Shown here in pieces: positions 36,848-45,902 of a DNA stretch of 64,000 nt. Every line of letters starts with the position of its first letter. Position 1 is the stretch's first letter. The DNA is taken from assembly GCF_001485415.1 (NCBI RefSeq), contig NZ_BCMQ01000014.1, positions 25,333 through 89,332 of the forward strand, given 5' to 3'. The notes under the pieces are model-generated. The model was not told the DNA's origin. It searched no databases and was given only the letters and a program-made list of their open reading frames with translations. The position numbers and the translations under genes are program-made. Origin of the DNA: Myroides odoratimimus (lineage in GTDB: Bacteria; Bacteroidota; Bacteroidia; Flavobacteriales; Flavobacteriaceae).

Positions 36848-37663
36848 TTAATAAAGCTTTATAGTAATGATATAATAACCATACTCTGTGTTTTTATCAC
36901 CAACAGGACAAATAAACAAGTAACTATCTCTTGATACTTGATAATAAGTAACCAAAGATTGCAAGGGTATATTAATAGGGGTAGCTGTTTTTAAAAATGT
37001 TTCCAGGTTATCTACCACTAAGGTTTTATTTTGAAACTCTTTATCATGAAGTTTGAAGAACTTTTCAATGCCTTCTAACAATCTACCTACTATAAAAATC
37101 CCAGGTACTATAGGGTAATTATCAAAGTGACCTTTACAATGCTCTATGGTAAATGCTGGAATATCAATACTAAAATGCGCTGGCTTACCTAAATCAATTT
37201 CCACTTCTTGATATACTAGGTCATTTTTAACAGGGATCCTCTGGGTATAAAAACCACTGAAAACTTGCTGAAAAGCATTCTGATTAAAAATTACATATTC
37301 CAGCTCAGAGGTATAAACCAATTGTGACTGATTATCAAAAATATCTAATAATACTTTGCCTTTTCGCTCTGAAAAACAAACAGTTCTAGCGCAGTATCTT
37401 AACTCTTGATCCATTGTTGTATTACTAATCTTTCTTATTCGAATTTTTTCAGCTAAAAAAAAGGTTTTCTCACAGACCCTCATATCCTGTAGCAATGATA
37501 TACTGGCTAATGTTGCGGCAGTTTGTCCTATCTTTTTAAACTCCTTAAACTGATTTTCAGAGCTAGTTGTAGTATATTCTACACTAGATTGGTTTATAAT
37601 TAATTTATCTAATTCAAACAGATACGGATACCCCTCTCCTATAGATTCATATATATGCTCCAT
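36848..37663 (-). CDS. Double-hotdog protein, FabZ/AfsA-like, without the usual catalytic glutamate
   Basis: 271 residues. Two hotdog folds are suggested: a first region (about 1-125) and a second (about 140-271) with KGHFDNYPIVPGIFIVG (177-193). The HFxxxPIVPG block is the signature of 3-hydroxyacyl-ACP dehydratases: His179 is present but the glutamate that should follow PGxxxV is Gly193, so dehydratase activity is doubtful. A fused double hotdog is also the layout of AfsA (A-factor synthase), so an acyl-transfer or acyl-binding role is possible. The gene is one base downstream of the 37665 gene; the two should act together. No ACP or ketosynthase gene is nearby. Confidence 0.6.
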   Translation of the reverse strand: MEHIYESIGEGYPYLFELDKLIINQSSVEYTTTSSENQFKEFKKIGQTAATLASISLLQDMRVCEKTFFLAEKIRIRKISNTTMDQELRYCARTVCFSERKGKVLLDIFDNQSQLVYTSELEYVIFNQNAFQQVFSGFYTQRIPVKNDLVYQEVEIDLGKPAHFSIDIPAFTIEHCKGHFDNYPIVPGIFIVGRLLEGIEKFFKLHDKEFQNKTLVVDNLETFLKTATPINIPLQSLVTYYQVSRDSYLFICPVGDKNTEYGYYIITIKLY

Positions 37664-37664
37664 A

Positions 37665-38264
37665 CTATAAACTATTTTGTTTAAATATATAGGTACATGT
37701 TATATTTGAATGCTGATCATAAGAGCACTGAGGTACGTGAATTTCAATATGATTTAATCCAAGATAATCTTTAATTCCTTCCATAAAAGCAATTAAAGTA
37801 GGGAAGCTTAGATACTGATCGATTTTATAGAGTTTAGCCGCCCTGTGATAACGATCTGCTCCCTTTAGCTCAATAACTGCATAATCCGGGGTATAATCTT
37901 TAACTTGAAACTTAAACTCTGGGCTAGAGGTATAAATGGCAGAAATAGCCACTAAGATTAATGATCTACAATCACGAATCATATTAGGGTCCTTGTCTAG
38001 GGCTTGTTGTGCTTTTACTCTTCCTAGATCATAGAAAAATGCCTCAGAATGTACCCTTATTTGATCTACCCCATGTCTTTGCCCAATTAATTGCAATTGC
38101 AAGGCATAGAACTGTGAGGTAATATTAGATAAATTAATGGCTAAATCTGATACAGATCCTGGAAGATACAAATCCACTAGTCTTTCTTTGATTTCTTGTG
38201 AAGGATACTGATCACTTCCTCTTAATAAGTTCAATTCTAAAAATAAGGTGTTTTGTTGTTTCAT
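37665..38264 (-). CDS. Unknown protein paired with the hotdog gene
   Basis: 199 residues from the ATG at 38264 (MKQQNTLFLELNLLRGSD); the frame is open to 38363, but that extension is a poor hydrophobic leader in very A+T-rich DNA. Soluble. A helical first half (SDLAINLSNITSQFYALQLQLIGQR) is followed by an alpha/beta second half ending in HIEIHVPQCSYDQHSNITCTYIF. The family is not recognised. It ends directly at the hotdog gene's start on the same strand. About 380 bases upstream (38365-38747) contain no gene. Confidence 0.55.
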   Translation of the reverse strand: MKQQNTLFLELNLLRGSDQYPSQEIKERLVDLYLPGSVSDLAINLSNITSQFYALQLQLIGQRHGVDQIRVHSEAFFYDLGRVKAQQALDKDPNMIRDCRSLILVAISAIYTSSPEFKFQVKDYTPDYAVIELKGADRYHRAAKLYKIDQYLSFPTLIAFMEGIKDYLGLNHIEIHVPQCSYDQHSNITCTYIFKQNSL

Positions 38265-38747
38265 AATACAATTAAATTTTAAAAAATATTTAGTTTTAAA
38301 TTTAATAACAAATATTGCAATAATTATAACTAAATAAAAAACACAATTTAACACAAACAACACAATTATAATCTAAAAAAAACAATAAAATCAAAAAAAA
38401 TAAAGCAATTAAAAACAAAACAGCTTATACCCAGGCCTTATACAAAAAAGTAAAAAACTGTGTTTTTTATACATTTAAAACAAACAAAAACCAATATATA
38501 TATTGAGACTTTACACTATTTAAACAAACTCACCTACCTTAGGCTAAGTTTTAAAAAAAGCTAACTTTTTTAAGAAGATATGATAGTTTTAAAAACCTAT
38601 ATCCCCTTAGGTCTTAAAATAAGAGAACTAGAAAAGAACATCTCTTTTATTATCAACAGACTCAAGTTTGTTTTTCTTGTTATAATGTGATTTAAAAGCA
38701 ATCAATTACAGCTTTATTTTACGTAGACTAGTTAGTTTTTTTATGAT

Positions 38748-39428
38748 TTATTTTCTTTTAGAGGTTTTATAACTGTTTATAAAATCCTGTTTTTTAATAT
38801 AATGCATTGAAATTGCATATAAAACAACACCTGTAAAATTATAAGATCCTGTTTTTTCAAGTAAACCTTCTTTGTGTTTTTCAACTGTCCTACAACTAAT
38901 ATGTAAGCTATCAGCTATTTCAGAGGAGCTAAGCTGTCTAGCGCTAAGAGTTATAATTTCTAATTCTCTTTGGGAGAAAACACATGTGGTGTTTTCTATA
39001 TCAAAGCTAAGTTTTATTAGAACCTTTCTAACCCTTTTACCAAAATACTCTAATGATTTGTTAACTGTTAAAATAGCTTTTTCAATATCCTTAGATTTGG
39101 CTTTTTTACTTAAGTATCCTGAGATATTAAACTTAAGCATTCTAGCGATACTATGATGATCATAAAAGCTAGAAAGTATAATTACCTTTAAAGAAGGATA
39201 AGTTTTATTTAACTCTGCCACTGTTTGATAACCATCCATTTTAGGCATCTGAATATCTAAAAACACAATATCAACCTCTATTGTCTTTAAGCCTTGTAAT
39301 AATTTTAACCCATTAGAACTTTTTAAGACTACCTTTACAGAGCTAATCCTAGATATAATCAATTCAAAACCATCTCGAAAGACTGTATGATCATCCACTA
39401 TTGCTACTTTTATTATTTTGCTCTGCAT
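38748..39428 (-). CDS. NarL/FixJ-family response regulator
   Basis: 226 residues. Receiver domain with the phospho-acceptor Asp58 in VFLDIQMPKMDGY, acidic pair DD at 12-13, and the conserved ILSSF and SGYLSKKAK segments. LuxR-type HTH (about 155-200): REIEIITLSARQLSSSEIADSLHISCRTVEKHKEGLLEKTG. It should be phosphorylated by the kinase whose gene it overlaps by 38 bases. Likely binding sites are the 19-base repeats at 41173-41214 and 32144-32162, which is inference. It is the last gene of a four-gene operon. Confidence 0.92.
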   Translation of the reverse strand: MQSKIIKVAIVDDHTVFRDGFELIISRISSVKVVLKSSNGLKLLQGLKTIEVDIVFLDIQMPKMDGYQTVAELNKTYPSLKVIILSSFYDHHSIARMLKFNISGYLSKKAKSKDIEKAILTVNKSLEYFGKRVRKVLIKLSFDIENTTCVFSQRELEIITLSARQLSSSEIADSLHISCRTVEKHKEGLLEKTGSYNFTGVVLYAISMHYIKKQDFINSYKTSKRK

Positions 39429-40176
39429 AATAAATACCTATTGCATTTGAATTCTCTTCTCTTATATGCCTAAAATCAGCATTAATTTGTTTTAATCTAG
39501 CATGTATATTACTAAGACCTATACCTTTTTGGGCGTTATCACTTTTTATATCAGAATCATAGCCTATTCCATTATCACTAATTAATAAGATAAGTTTACC
39601 CTTATCCCAAAGAAGTCTTAAACTTACCTTACTAGCCCCGCTGTGCTTTATGATGTTTTGTATCAGCTCTTGAACTACTCTATAAAAAGTTAGTTTTACA
39701 TTTTGATCTAACTCAAAACTAACTGGCTCATAGTGATAACTAAACTCAATACTACTTGTCTTGTTAATTCGGTTTATATAATCAGATAAAATACACTCTA
39801 AAGGATTATCCTCAATATAAGGTGGAGATAAATGATAACTCAGCTCTTGAAGCTGCTTATAAGTGTTTAAAGTTATTTTCTTTATCTGTTTTAAGGCATC
39901 TTTTTTTGTCTTTTTATCTTGATAGAGTTTTATTATCTGTAGATAACTTAACACACATGCCAACTCGTTACACACCCCATCGTGAAGCTCTCTTGAGATG
40001 CGAGCTCTTTCCTTGTGCTCAGCTTCTAAAATAATACTAAGTCGGTTGTTTAAAAGTTTGATTTGATACTCTTTAAGATTTTTCTGATACAATATCACAA
40101 TAGCGATAACCACACCACATAAAGCAGTGGCCGAGATTGTGGCCAACCAAAAGATAATCGTTATTTTATTTTCCAT
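39391..40176 (-). CDS. Sensor histidine kinase (HisKA_3 / NarX-type)
   Basis: 261 residues. One N-terminal membrane helix (about 8-29), no large sensor domain. The dimerisation/phospho-acceptor motif is RISRELHDGVCNELA with His65. The ATPase domain shows LIQNIIKHSGA (N box), DNGIGYD (G1) and GIGLSNIHARL (G2). It pairs with the overlapping response regulator gene. Because it has no obvious sensor domain, the signal may come from the membrane protein encoded just upstream (overlap of 16 bases). Confidence 0.92.
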   Translation of the reverse strand: MENKITIIFWLATISATALCGVVIAIVILYQKNLKEYQIKLLNNRLSIILEAEHKERARISRELHDGVCNELACVLSYLQIIKLYQDKKTKKDALKQIKKITLNTYKQLQELSYHLSPPYIEDNPLECILSDYINRINKTSSIEFSYHYEPVSFELDQNVKLTFYRVVQELIQNIIKHSGASKVSLRLLWDKGKLILLISDNGIGYDSDIKSDNAQKGIGLSNIHARLKQINADFRHIREENSNAIGIYYAEQNNKSSNSG

Positions 40177-40826
40177 ATTCCAATAGATATTACAATTCTA
40201 AGGGTTAAGCTCCCTAGAATATTAATTAACCAATAATCTAAAAAATACAATTTGTTATCCACTCTATAACTACACAACACAAACAAAGGTATAGTCACAC
40301 TATAATAAACCAAAAGACCTATTACCATATAAAAATCAGCCCTTTTAAAGAGTCTTAGACTTGTTTTTTGAATAAAATTCTGATTAATTACAATAAAACT
40401 AGAAACAATCACAAAAATCATCACAAAGACCTTATTTATAGTTTTTGATACCAGAAAATGATGGTTTGTTAAAAAGCGGAATGAAAACAGATAAACTATT
40501 ACAAAAAGACCTAAAGACAGGTAAAAGTAAGCCTTTGGTTTTCTATTTAATAAGTTTATAAAAAGGTAAAACAGAGCTATAAACTCTAAAAGGGAATAAA
40601 CTTGGAACCAAACAAGAACATTGATCTTTAAAATAAGACTTGCTATTGTCTCGTACAAAGAAGCAATAAAAAACAATAAAACAATTCCCAAATAAGCTTT
40701 ATCACAATAAATACCCTTTTGCCTTTTATACAGGTAAAGACAAAAGGGTATAATTCCAAACAATAAAGTTAATACTATTACCCCCATTGATACATAAAGC
40801 TTGCTTTTATCCCAAAGTATTATCAT
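40161..40826 (-). CDS. Polytopic membrane protein of the two-component operon
   Basis: 221 residues with about seven hydrophobic helices and few charged loops. The family is not recognised. It overlaps the kinase gene downstream by 16 bases and the 103-residue gene upstream by 20 bases, so production is tightly coupled with both. An input module for the kinase, which lacks its own sensor domain, is a reasonable guess. Confidence 0.7.
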   Translation of the reverse strand: MIILWDKSKLYVSMGVIVLTLLFGIIPFCLYLYKRQKGIYCDKAYLGIVLLFFIASLYETIASLILKINVLVWFQVYSLLEFIALFYLFINLLNRKPKAYFYLSLGLFVIVYLFSFRFLTNHHFLVSKTINKVFVMIFVIVSSFIVINQNFIQKTSLRLFKRADFYMVIGLLVYYSVTIPLFVLCSYRVDNKLYFLDYWLINILGSLTLRIVISIGIWKIK

Positions 40827-41118
40827 ACGAACAAGCAGGAGGACAAGTGATTAATTCCTCTAGGATAATTCCATCGCTAATATCCTGCCCTTTTTGATCT
40901 ACTCCTACTAAAACCATATTGGTTAAAGCGGTTTGTTTATTGAGCCCTGGATAGATACGCATACCTATACAACTGGTTTGACTCAAAAGCGCTTGTAGTT
41001 TATCTATACCTACATAATAGCTATTTATCGCATCTGGATACTGAGCTTTAAACTCAGTGATATACTCAATAGCTTTTTGTTTTGTAATCACTTGACCACT
41101 TTGATTTGAAATTTTCAT
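40807..41118 (-). CDS. Small soluble protein, first gene of the two-component operon
   Basis: 103 residues, soluble, MKISNQSGQVITKQKAIEY ... ending LITCPPACSYDNTLG. Two late cysteines (CPPAC) could bind metal or form a disulfide. Similar small proteins stand before sensor genes in Bacteroidota elements, but I cannot name the family. It lies 55 bases from the palindromic operator pair and divergent from rteC. Confidence 0.65.
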   Translation of the reverse strand: MKISNQSGQVITKQKAIEYITEFKAQYPDAINSYYVGIDKLQALLSQTSCIGMRIYPGLNKQTALTNMVLVGVDQKGQDISDGIILEELITCPPACSYDNTLG

Positions 41119-41172
41119 AAAAATACTGATTTATAATTAATCCATAAAGTTTAATACTTTAAACTATAAAGT

Positions 41173-41214
41173 CAATACGTATTTTTACGTAATTATACGT
41201 ATAAATACGTATTG
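41173..41214. promoter_or_regulatory. Facing pair of 19-base operators between the kinase operon and rteC
   Basis: CAATACGTATTTTTACGTA (41173-41191) and, on the other strand, CAATACGTATTTATACGTA (41214-41196) face each other with a 4-base spacer. The TTG at the end of each unit points outward and could be the -33 box for the leftward kinase operon and the rightward rteC; the -7 boxes are weak. The third copy is at 32144-32162. Confidence 0.7.
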
Positions 41215-41313
41215 ATTAAGATTAATATTTTTACTTATTTAGCACAGTTATCCAAAAACCAACATTTATGATAAATCTAAAAACAAAACCAACCTTAATA
41301 AAAATTACAACTC

Positions 41314-42165
41314 ATGAATCAAACAACAACAACAAAAAATGCCCTTAGTCAGATTATCAAAAAAGAAGCTGAACTAGGGGCATTAGAATCTGTTTCTATT
41401 TCAAGTACATTAGAAATGATCGAGTTTTTAAAAGCTGTTTTAAAACAAATCAAAAAACAAGTTCTTCTTTATGGTTTTACCAGTCAAGAGCAAGAAATTG
41501 ATTTTTTTAAAAACATTAAACCTTTAATTCTTGGAAAGCTTATCTTCTACAATAAATTATACGGTTTTAAGTGCGAGTCTCCAAGTGATATAGTATCTGC
41601 TAAGATATACTTTCAAGAAAAACTAAAACAACTCCACAGTGAATATAAAAAATACCACCTATATAGTGATATCTATAAATATTATAAAACAAAGGCTTCA
41701 CATAGAGATATAGAATACTTTACAACAGGGCACATAAATAAAACACATCTGGTAAATAGTTTTAGTTTTGAAATAAACCCTAAATTCTCAACCTTTTATG
41801 ATTATAAAATAGCACGTATTATAACCTATGAACTTCTAAGTGCGTATTTAAACAATAAAACAACCTCTTACAATTCCCTTATAGGTACAGCCACCCAAAA
41901 CGCTATAACCTGGTCTGAATCAAATAGCGCATTAATAGAACTAATATATGCCTTGTATGTGACAAAATCTGTAAATCATGGTAAGGTTAAAATAAAAAAA
42001 CTATCAAAAGCTTTAGGGCAAGTTTTCCAAATTAATATCTCAGATAATATTCACCACACCTTTCACCGCATGAAAACAAGAAGTTATTCAAGGACTATGT
42101 TTCTAGATAAACTAAAACAGTCTCTTGAGGATTACATGGATCAAGATCAGCCATACAAAGGTTAA
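41314..42165 (+). CDS. rteC: RteC-family conjugative transposon regulator
   Basis: 283 residues. It matches the RteC family in overall length, the early IEFLKAVLKQIKKQVLLYGF region, the middle DIEYFTTGHINKTHLVNSF block and the C-terminal DNA-binding-like part IKKLSKALGQVFQINISDNIHHTFHRMKTRSYSRT. In CTnDOT, RteC activates excision genes and is controlled by the RteA/RteB two-component pair. Here it is divergent from a kinase/regulator operon with which it shares an operator region. It ends at a strong hairpin; its last bases plus that hairpin are repeated at 56863. Confidence 0.85.
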   Translation: MNQTTTTKNALSQIIKKEAELGALESVSISSTLEMIEFLKAVLKQIKKQVLLYGFTSQEQEIDFFKNIKPLILGKLIFYNKLYGFKCESPSDIVSAKIYFQEKLKQLHSEYKKYHLYSDIYKYYKTKASHRDIEYFTTGHINKTHLVNSFSFEINPKFSTFYDYKIARIITYELLSAYLNNKTTSYNSLIGTATQNAITWSESNSALIELIYALYVTKSVNHGKVKIKKLSKALGQVFQINISDNIHHTFHRMKTRSYSRTMFLDKLKQSLEDYMDQDQPYKG

Positions 42166-42237
42166 AAAAAGCAAAGTGGGGCTAGTCTTTATAAGATAGC
42201 CCCACTTTAAATTCTGTTAATATCTAATAAAATATTA
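42151..42237. repeat. rteC end plus terminator, copy 1 of a direct repeat
   Basis: Contains the hairpin AAAGTGGGGCT (42173-42183) / AGCCCCACTTT (42198-42208), with an A-run to the left that would be a T-run for leftward transcripts. The segment CCATACAAAG ... AAATATTA is repeated with few changes at 56863-56948, at the far side of the cargo island. Confidence 0.8.
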
Positions 42238-42266
42238 GATGTTTTTATTGTAGCATACAATCATAC

Positions 42267-42482
42267 CTAACTATAGGTAATATCTGCAAATACTGAGTTA
42301 GTGTTATAAACTTGTTTTAATCTTTGTTTCTCTTGCTCTATAGAGATTAATGACTCGCAACCGGTTTGTTCATAAACCAACTCTGAAGCTTTCCAAACCT
42401 TTTTTGTATATTTAAAGGTTCTTTGACTTATACTAACTTCTTGCTTATTTTTATGATCAATAAAGTAACTATTGTAAAGCAT
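42267..42482 (-). CDS. Small hypothetical protein
   Basis: 71 residues, MLYNSYFIDHKNKQEVSISQ onward, soluble, helical C-terminal half. No family recognised. It is the first open frame of the cargo island and reads toward the rteC terminator. The next 750 bases (42490-43240) show no gene; they contain scattered stops in all frames and no clear repeat. Confidence 0.4.
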   Translation of the reverse strand: MLYNSYFIDHKNKQEVSISQRTFKYTKKVWKASELVYEQTGCESLISIEQEKQRLKQVYNTNSVFADITYS

Positions 42483-43240
42483 TACAAAGCAAGTGCATTA
42501 AAACAAGCAAAAAATGTAAAAATGTAGGAATTAAGTCAGCAACATTTAGTTATTGGGTAATTAAGTATAAAACAGAATCAACACAATCCTAATATAATAA
42601 TTTTATAAGTCTAACAAAGAATCAGTTAACTAGCATTCAAGGATATGAAATGCTCTATCCTAGTGATTTAAGCTACAAGTATATACAGATAATCTAAGTG
42701 AAATCGATTTCTCAGTAAACCTTGTTTGATATTTAACCTTAGTAGTTTGCATCAATTTAATTTATCTTAATCACCCTGCGATATAGATAAAAGTTTTTAT
42801 TCTCTATTTGGCATTATTTAAAACAAGCTTAATCAAACGTTAATGGGCGTGTACTTGTTTTTATCAACCAGAGTAATCAAATAAAGCTTTTACATTGAAA
42901 GAAAGGGATTTATGCTGTATTTATTACAAGCTATTATAATTTATATTTTTTGCAAACTGAAAAAAAACATTTCGGATCTACATACTTATAACTACAAAAA
43001 GTTAATCTCAAACACTGTACAATAATATTTAGATCTCACAAAAAACTCTTACTCAGGGGTAGATAGGTATATTTAAAGACTCTATCTCAAATTACTCTTT
43101 TATTTGTGGGGATATACATATTACTTTCGTTAAAATATAAGATTGTATAGCTAATTTTCTTTTCTTTTGTACAAAGAAAATAATGAGTAATATTAGTCAT
43201 TATTGAGATTACTCTAAAACAAACACTACTGTTTTTACTT

Positions 43241-44122
43241 ATGAATAAGTTACCTTTGGAACCTTTTCTTCACCGATTTAATAATAGATTATACATCAAC
43301 TGCAAAGATGTTAATAAATTAGTACAAATTAGGGATCAACACTTGTTTTATCCTCATAAATTAACTTTTTTTTGTATTCATCTGTTTTTGGAAGGACAAG
43401 GAACATATTATTTAGATTCTGTTTCAATTGATGTCGCTCCTAAACGAGTTTTAATAGTCTCAAAGAATCAGGTAGAGCAATATTGTCAGCCTATAAATTA
43501 TAAGTCTGAGATTTTGATGTTTACTGAAGAATTCTTTTGTATTGATGAGCTACATTTTCAGTTTTTCTATAATACAAAACTTTTTGATTTAACTGATCAT
43601 TTACAGTCAATTGATATAAGTGGGCAGTATGAAGAATTAACTTTATTATTTACACTTATCAAAAAAGAGTTAAACAAAAGTTTTTACCCTAAACAGCAAT
43701 ATATTTTAAATAATTACCTTTTCAATACATTACTAATTTTAGAAAATGCTATTGATAAATCTACTACTCAACAGCTAAATATTTCACACGATAAGTTAAT
43801 TGTATCTAATTTCAAACATTTAGTTAACAATAATATAGATAAAAGCATGACTGTAAAAATGTATGCCTCTGAATTAAAACTAAGTGTTCGATCAATTGAA
43901 TATGCATTTAAAAAAACTGATAATATCACTCCTTATGCTTGGGTATCAGAAAGAATGATTATGGAAATTAAGAGATTGTTATTATATAAAGATTTACACA
44001 TAAATGAAATATCATTTAAACTAAAATTTAAAGAAGCTAATCATTTGACAGTATTCTTCAAAAGAAAAACAGGTCTAACTCCTTTGCAATTCAGAAATAA
44101 ATATAAAGAGAATGGTGATTAA
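43241..44122 (+). CDS. AraC-family transcriptional regulator
   Basis: 293 residues. An N-terminal cupin-like sensor region (about 20-110, FFCIHLFLEGQGTYYLDSVSIDVAPKRVLIV) is followed by two C-terminal HTH motifs (about 195-290): KMYASELKLSVRSIEYAFKK and INEISFKLKFKEANHLTVFFKRKTGLTPLQFRN, the second being the AraC signature. It stands alone, divergent from nothing nearby, so its target is not evident. A terminator-like hairpin lies 300 bases downstream at 44424. Confidence 0.9.
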   Translation: MNKLPLEPFLHRFNNRLYINCKDVNKLVQIRDQHLFYPHKLTFFCIHLFLEGQGTYYLDSVSIDVAPKRVLIVSKNQVEQYCQPINYKSEILMFTEEFFCIDELHFQFFYNTKLFDLTDHLQSIDISGQYEELTLLFTLIKKELNKSFYPKQQYILNNYLFNTLLILENAIDKSTTQQLNISHDKLIVSNFKHLVNNNIDKSMTVKMYASELKLSVRSIEYAFKKTDNITPYAWVSERMIMEIKRLLLYKDLHINEISFKLKFKEANHLTVFFKRKTGLTPLQFRNKYKENGD

Positions 44123-44276
44123 CGCAGTTTTTATTCGTTTTTATATAAGCTTGAATAAGAGTTCAAGAATTAGCTTTGCATTGTTGTTAAAGCAGTAAAT
44201 GCAGGAAGCGATAAAGTTATTATTTTTAATTTACATGTTTTAATGAAGAGAATAAGTCATTATTAATTCTCAATTT

Positions 44277-44381
44277 AATCTTTGTTACTAGATTTAAAAA
44301 AGTAACAACAAAACTCACACTTTAATTAATCTTTGTTGCTAGTTGCTAGATTTAAAAGAAGTATCAAAACTCACACTTTTT
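44277..44381. repeat. Imperfect direct repeats
   Basis: The phrase AATCTTTGTTnCTAG ... ATTTAAAA ... AAACTCACACTTT occurs twice in a row (about 44277-44323 and 44333-44379). No gene is seen from 44123 to 44642. The origin of the repeat is unclear. Confidence 0.5.
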
Positions 44382-44423
44382 TCAAGTAGCTCAAAATGAG
44401 CTAGCAAACAACAATTCACTTTT

Positions 44424-44449
44424 GAGGCTCCTAATTAGGGGCCTCTTTC
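44424..44449 (+). terminator. Terminator-like hairpin
   Basis: GAGGC (44424-44428) with GCCTC (44441-44445), TCCT/AGGG continuing the stem, then TTTCTT. It lies 300 bases after the AraC gene with no other rightward gene between. Confidence 0.55.
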
Positions 44450-44642
44450 TTAAATCAAGTTTAGCTTAAGAGTTGTGGGGGGATCTATATTTCCAATAAA
44501 TAAACCAAGGCTTTTACTAATATTACAAACAGATTTACTACTGGTAAAATTACATAGAGATAAGAAATAGATATCTGTAGCTATTAATCCTTTTGGTTTA
44601 TAAGAAATAAGTCTATTAAACTGGGGCTTTATTATTAATATC

Positions 44643-44760
44643 AAACGGATATGTAGTTAAATCTAACCTTATATAGTTGCTCTGTGCTATCTGACTTTAC
44701 TCTAACAAAAAGGTTTGTAAAATCATAATTACAAAAATACATTCTGACAATATTTAATTT
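44643..44760 (-). pseudogene. Detached 3' fragment of the secreted-protein family
   Basis: About 118 bases nearly identical to the 3' end of the gene at 33256 (the NYNFTNLFVRVKSD ... YKVRFNY region). No start or signal peptide. It lies beside an IS200/IS605 remnant, suggesting a mobile-element-linked move from the 33 kb cluster or a related locus. Confidence 0.75.
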
Positions 44761-44790
44761 TTTTTTAACAAACTACTTCAAGGTATCGCG

Positions 44791-45215
44791 TTACTTAAAA
44801 GATAATAGTAATTGATTTTGATTGAACGACTTATATACAGTATTTTCTTCTCCTTGATTTTGAATGTATTTCTTAATTACATCCTCATTACCATATTGAT
44901 CAACTGTATTTACATAATATCCGCTTGTCCAAAAATCACCTCTACCATAGCTGTTTTTTTTACTTCTGGATGCAATCGAAAAATCTCTTTTGAGGTAATA
45001 CTTTTCACTGTCCTACCAATAATCTTTACAGAAAGTTTTGGTACACTTTAAATCAGAAAATGTACATGATTTTCATCTGTTCCGATTTCAACAAAATGTA
45101 TTTCATAACGCTCTGAAATCTTGCTACAAACTTCAACCAAACTAATTTCAACATCCTCTGATAAAACAGTTCTTCTATATTTTATTAGACAAACCAAATG
45201 ATATAGTAGTAAGCT
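44791..45215 (-). pseudogene. IS200/IS605-type TnpA (Y1 transposase), inactivated
   Basis: The minus strand reads LIKYRRTVLSEDVEISLVE ... ENHVHFLI, then an in-frame TAA, then SVPKLSVKIIGRTVKS ... GRGDFWTSGYYVNTVDQYG and KKYIQNQGEE, ending KSFNQNQLLLSFK-stop at 44791. The HVH metal motif and the GYYVNTV tyrosine region are those of TnpA. The internal stop just after HVHFLI inactivates it. The N-terminus also appears incomplete. Confidence 0.8.
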
Positions 45216-45283
45216 TTTATTAGGCCGTTTGAATATATATATTCACTAATCAAACAAATATACTAATCTTTAATCTTCTACCT

Positions 45284-45298
45284 CAAGGCAGAGCCTTG
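45284..45298. repeat. Short hairpin beside the IS200/IS605 remnant
   Basis: CAAGGC-AGA-GCCTTG, a perfect small hairpin about 70 bases from the TnpA start, is of the kind recognised at IS200/IS605 ends. Confidence 0.45.
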
Positions 45299-45312
45299 TG
45301 AAAATCTTTTGA

Positions 45313-45477
45313 TTATACTAATAAGTAATAGTAAATAATACCCCATATCACTAAAAAGAATAAACCTACTAAAATATTATTCTTTTGTCCTTCAAAATCC
45401 CTTTTAACAAATAATATGTATAAAAGACAAATGATAAAAACAACTATTAAACCAACTGAAATAAAAGGATACAACAT
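45313..45477 (-). CDS. Possible small two-helix membrane protein (54 aa)
   Basis: ATG at 45477, MLYPFISVGLIVVFIICLLY, a charged loop KRDFEGQKNN, then a second hydrophobic helix ILVGLFFLVIWGIIYYYLL. The clean helix-loop-helix layout argues for a real gene, but it lies among broken genes and has no recognised family. Confidence 0.45.
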   Translation of the reverse strand: MLYPFISVGLIVVFIICLLYILFVKRDFEGQKNNILVGLFFLVIWGIIYYYLLV

Positions 45478-45559
45478 ATTATCTACTATTTAATTAAATA
45501 TATTTACAATATAGTATTTTTTTTCAAACAATAGTGTAATCTAAGCCTTTCATTTTAAT

Positions 45560-45902
45560 GATAACTTCAATTTAATTTTAAAAACCACCATTGGATACTC
45601 TTTTGGTGCAACAGGAAAACTTGAAGTAAAGCAAAACAATAGTAATATATTTTTACCCAATACAATCAAAGATAATATCACCGTTGCTTCATACAAACCT
45701 CATAGCTCTTTTAGATAGTCAGCAGGAAGTGCATTAACTTACAACTTAACAGATCAATTAGGACTAACATTATATGTTGATTATTCTAGTCCAAAACCAA
45801 CAATAATCTATACTCCTGAAACCCCTCTATTAAATTTAAATTCTAATAAAGCAGATTTGCACTATATAGCATCAGGATTAAGACTTACAGCTTATTTCTA
45901 AT
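45560..45902 (+). pseudogene. Outer-membrane beta-barrel fragment with internal stop
   Basis: The frame reads TTIGYSFGATGKLEVKQ ... SYKPHSSFR, then TAG, then SAGSALTYNLTDQLGLTLYVDYS ... IASGLRLTAYF-stop. Alternating strands and the final Phe are typical of outer-membrane barrel C-termini. The start and signal peptide are missing and a stop interrupts it. Confidence 0.65.

Noticed and set aside
44277..44381. CRISPR-like repeat
   Set aside because: Only two imperfect units with no constant spacer length and no cas genes in the window.
44450..44644. 64-residue protein on the minus strand
   Set aside because: No start context or family; it lies between repeats and a gene fragment and is probably chance.
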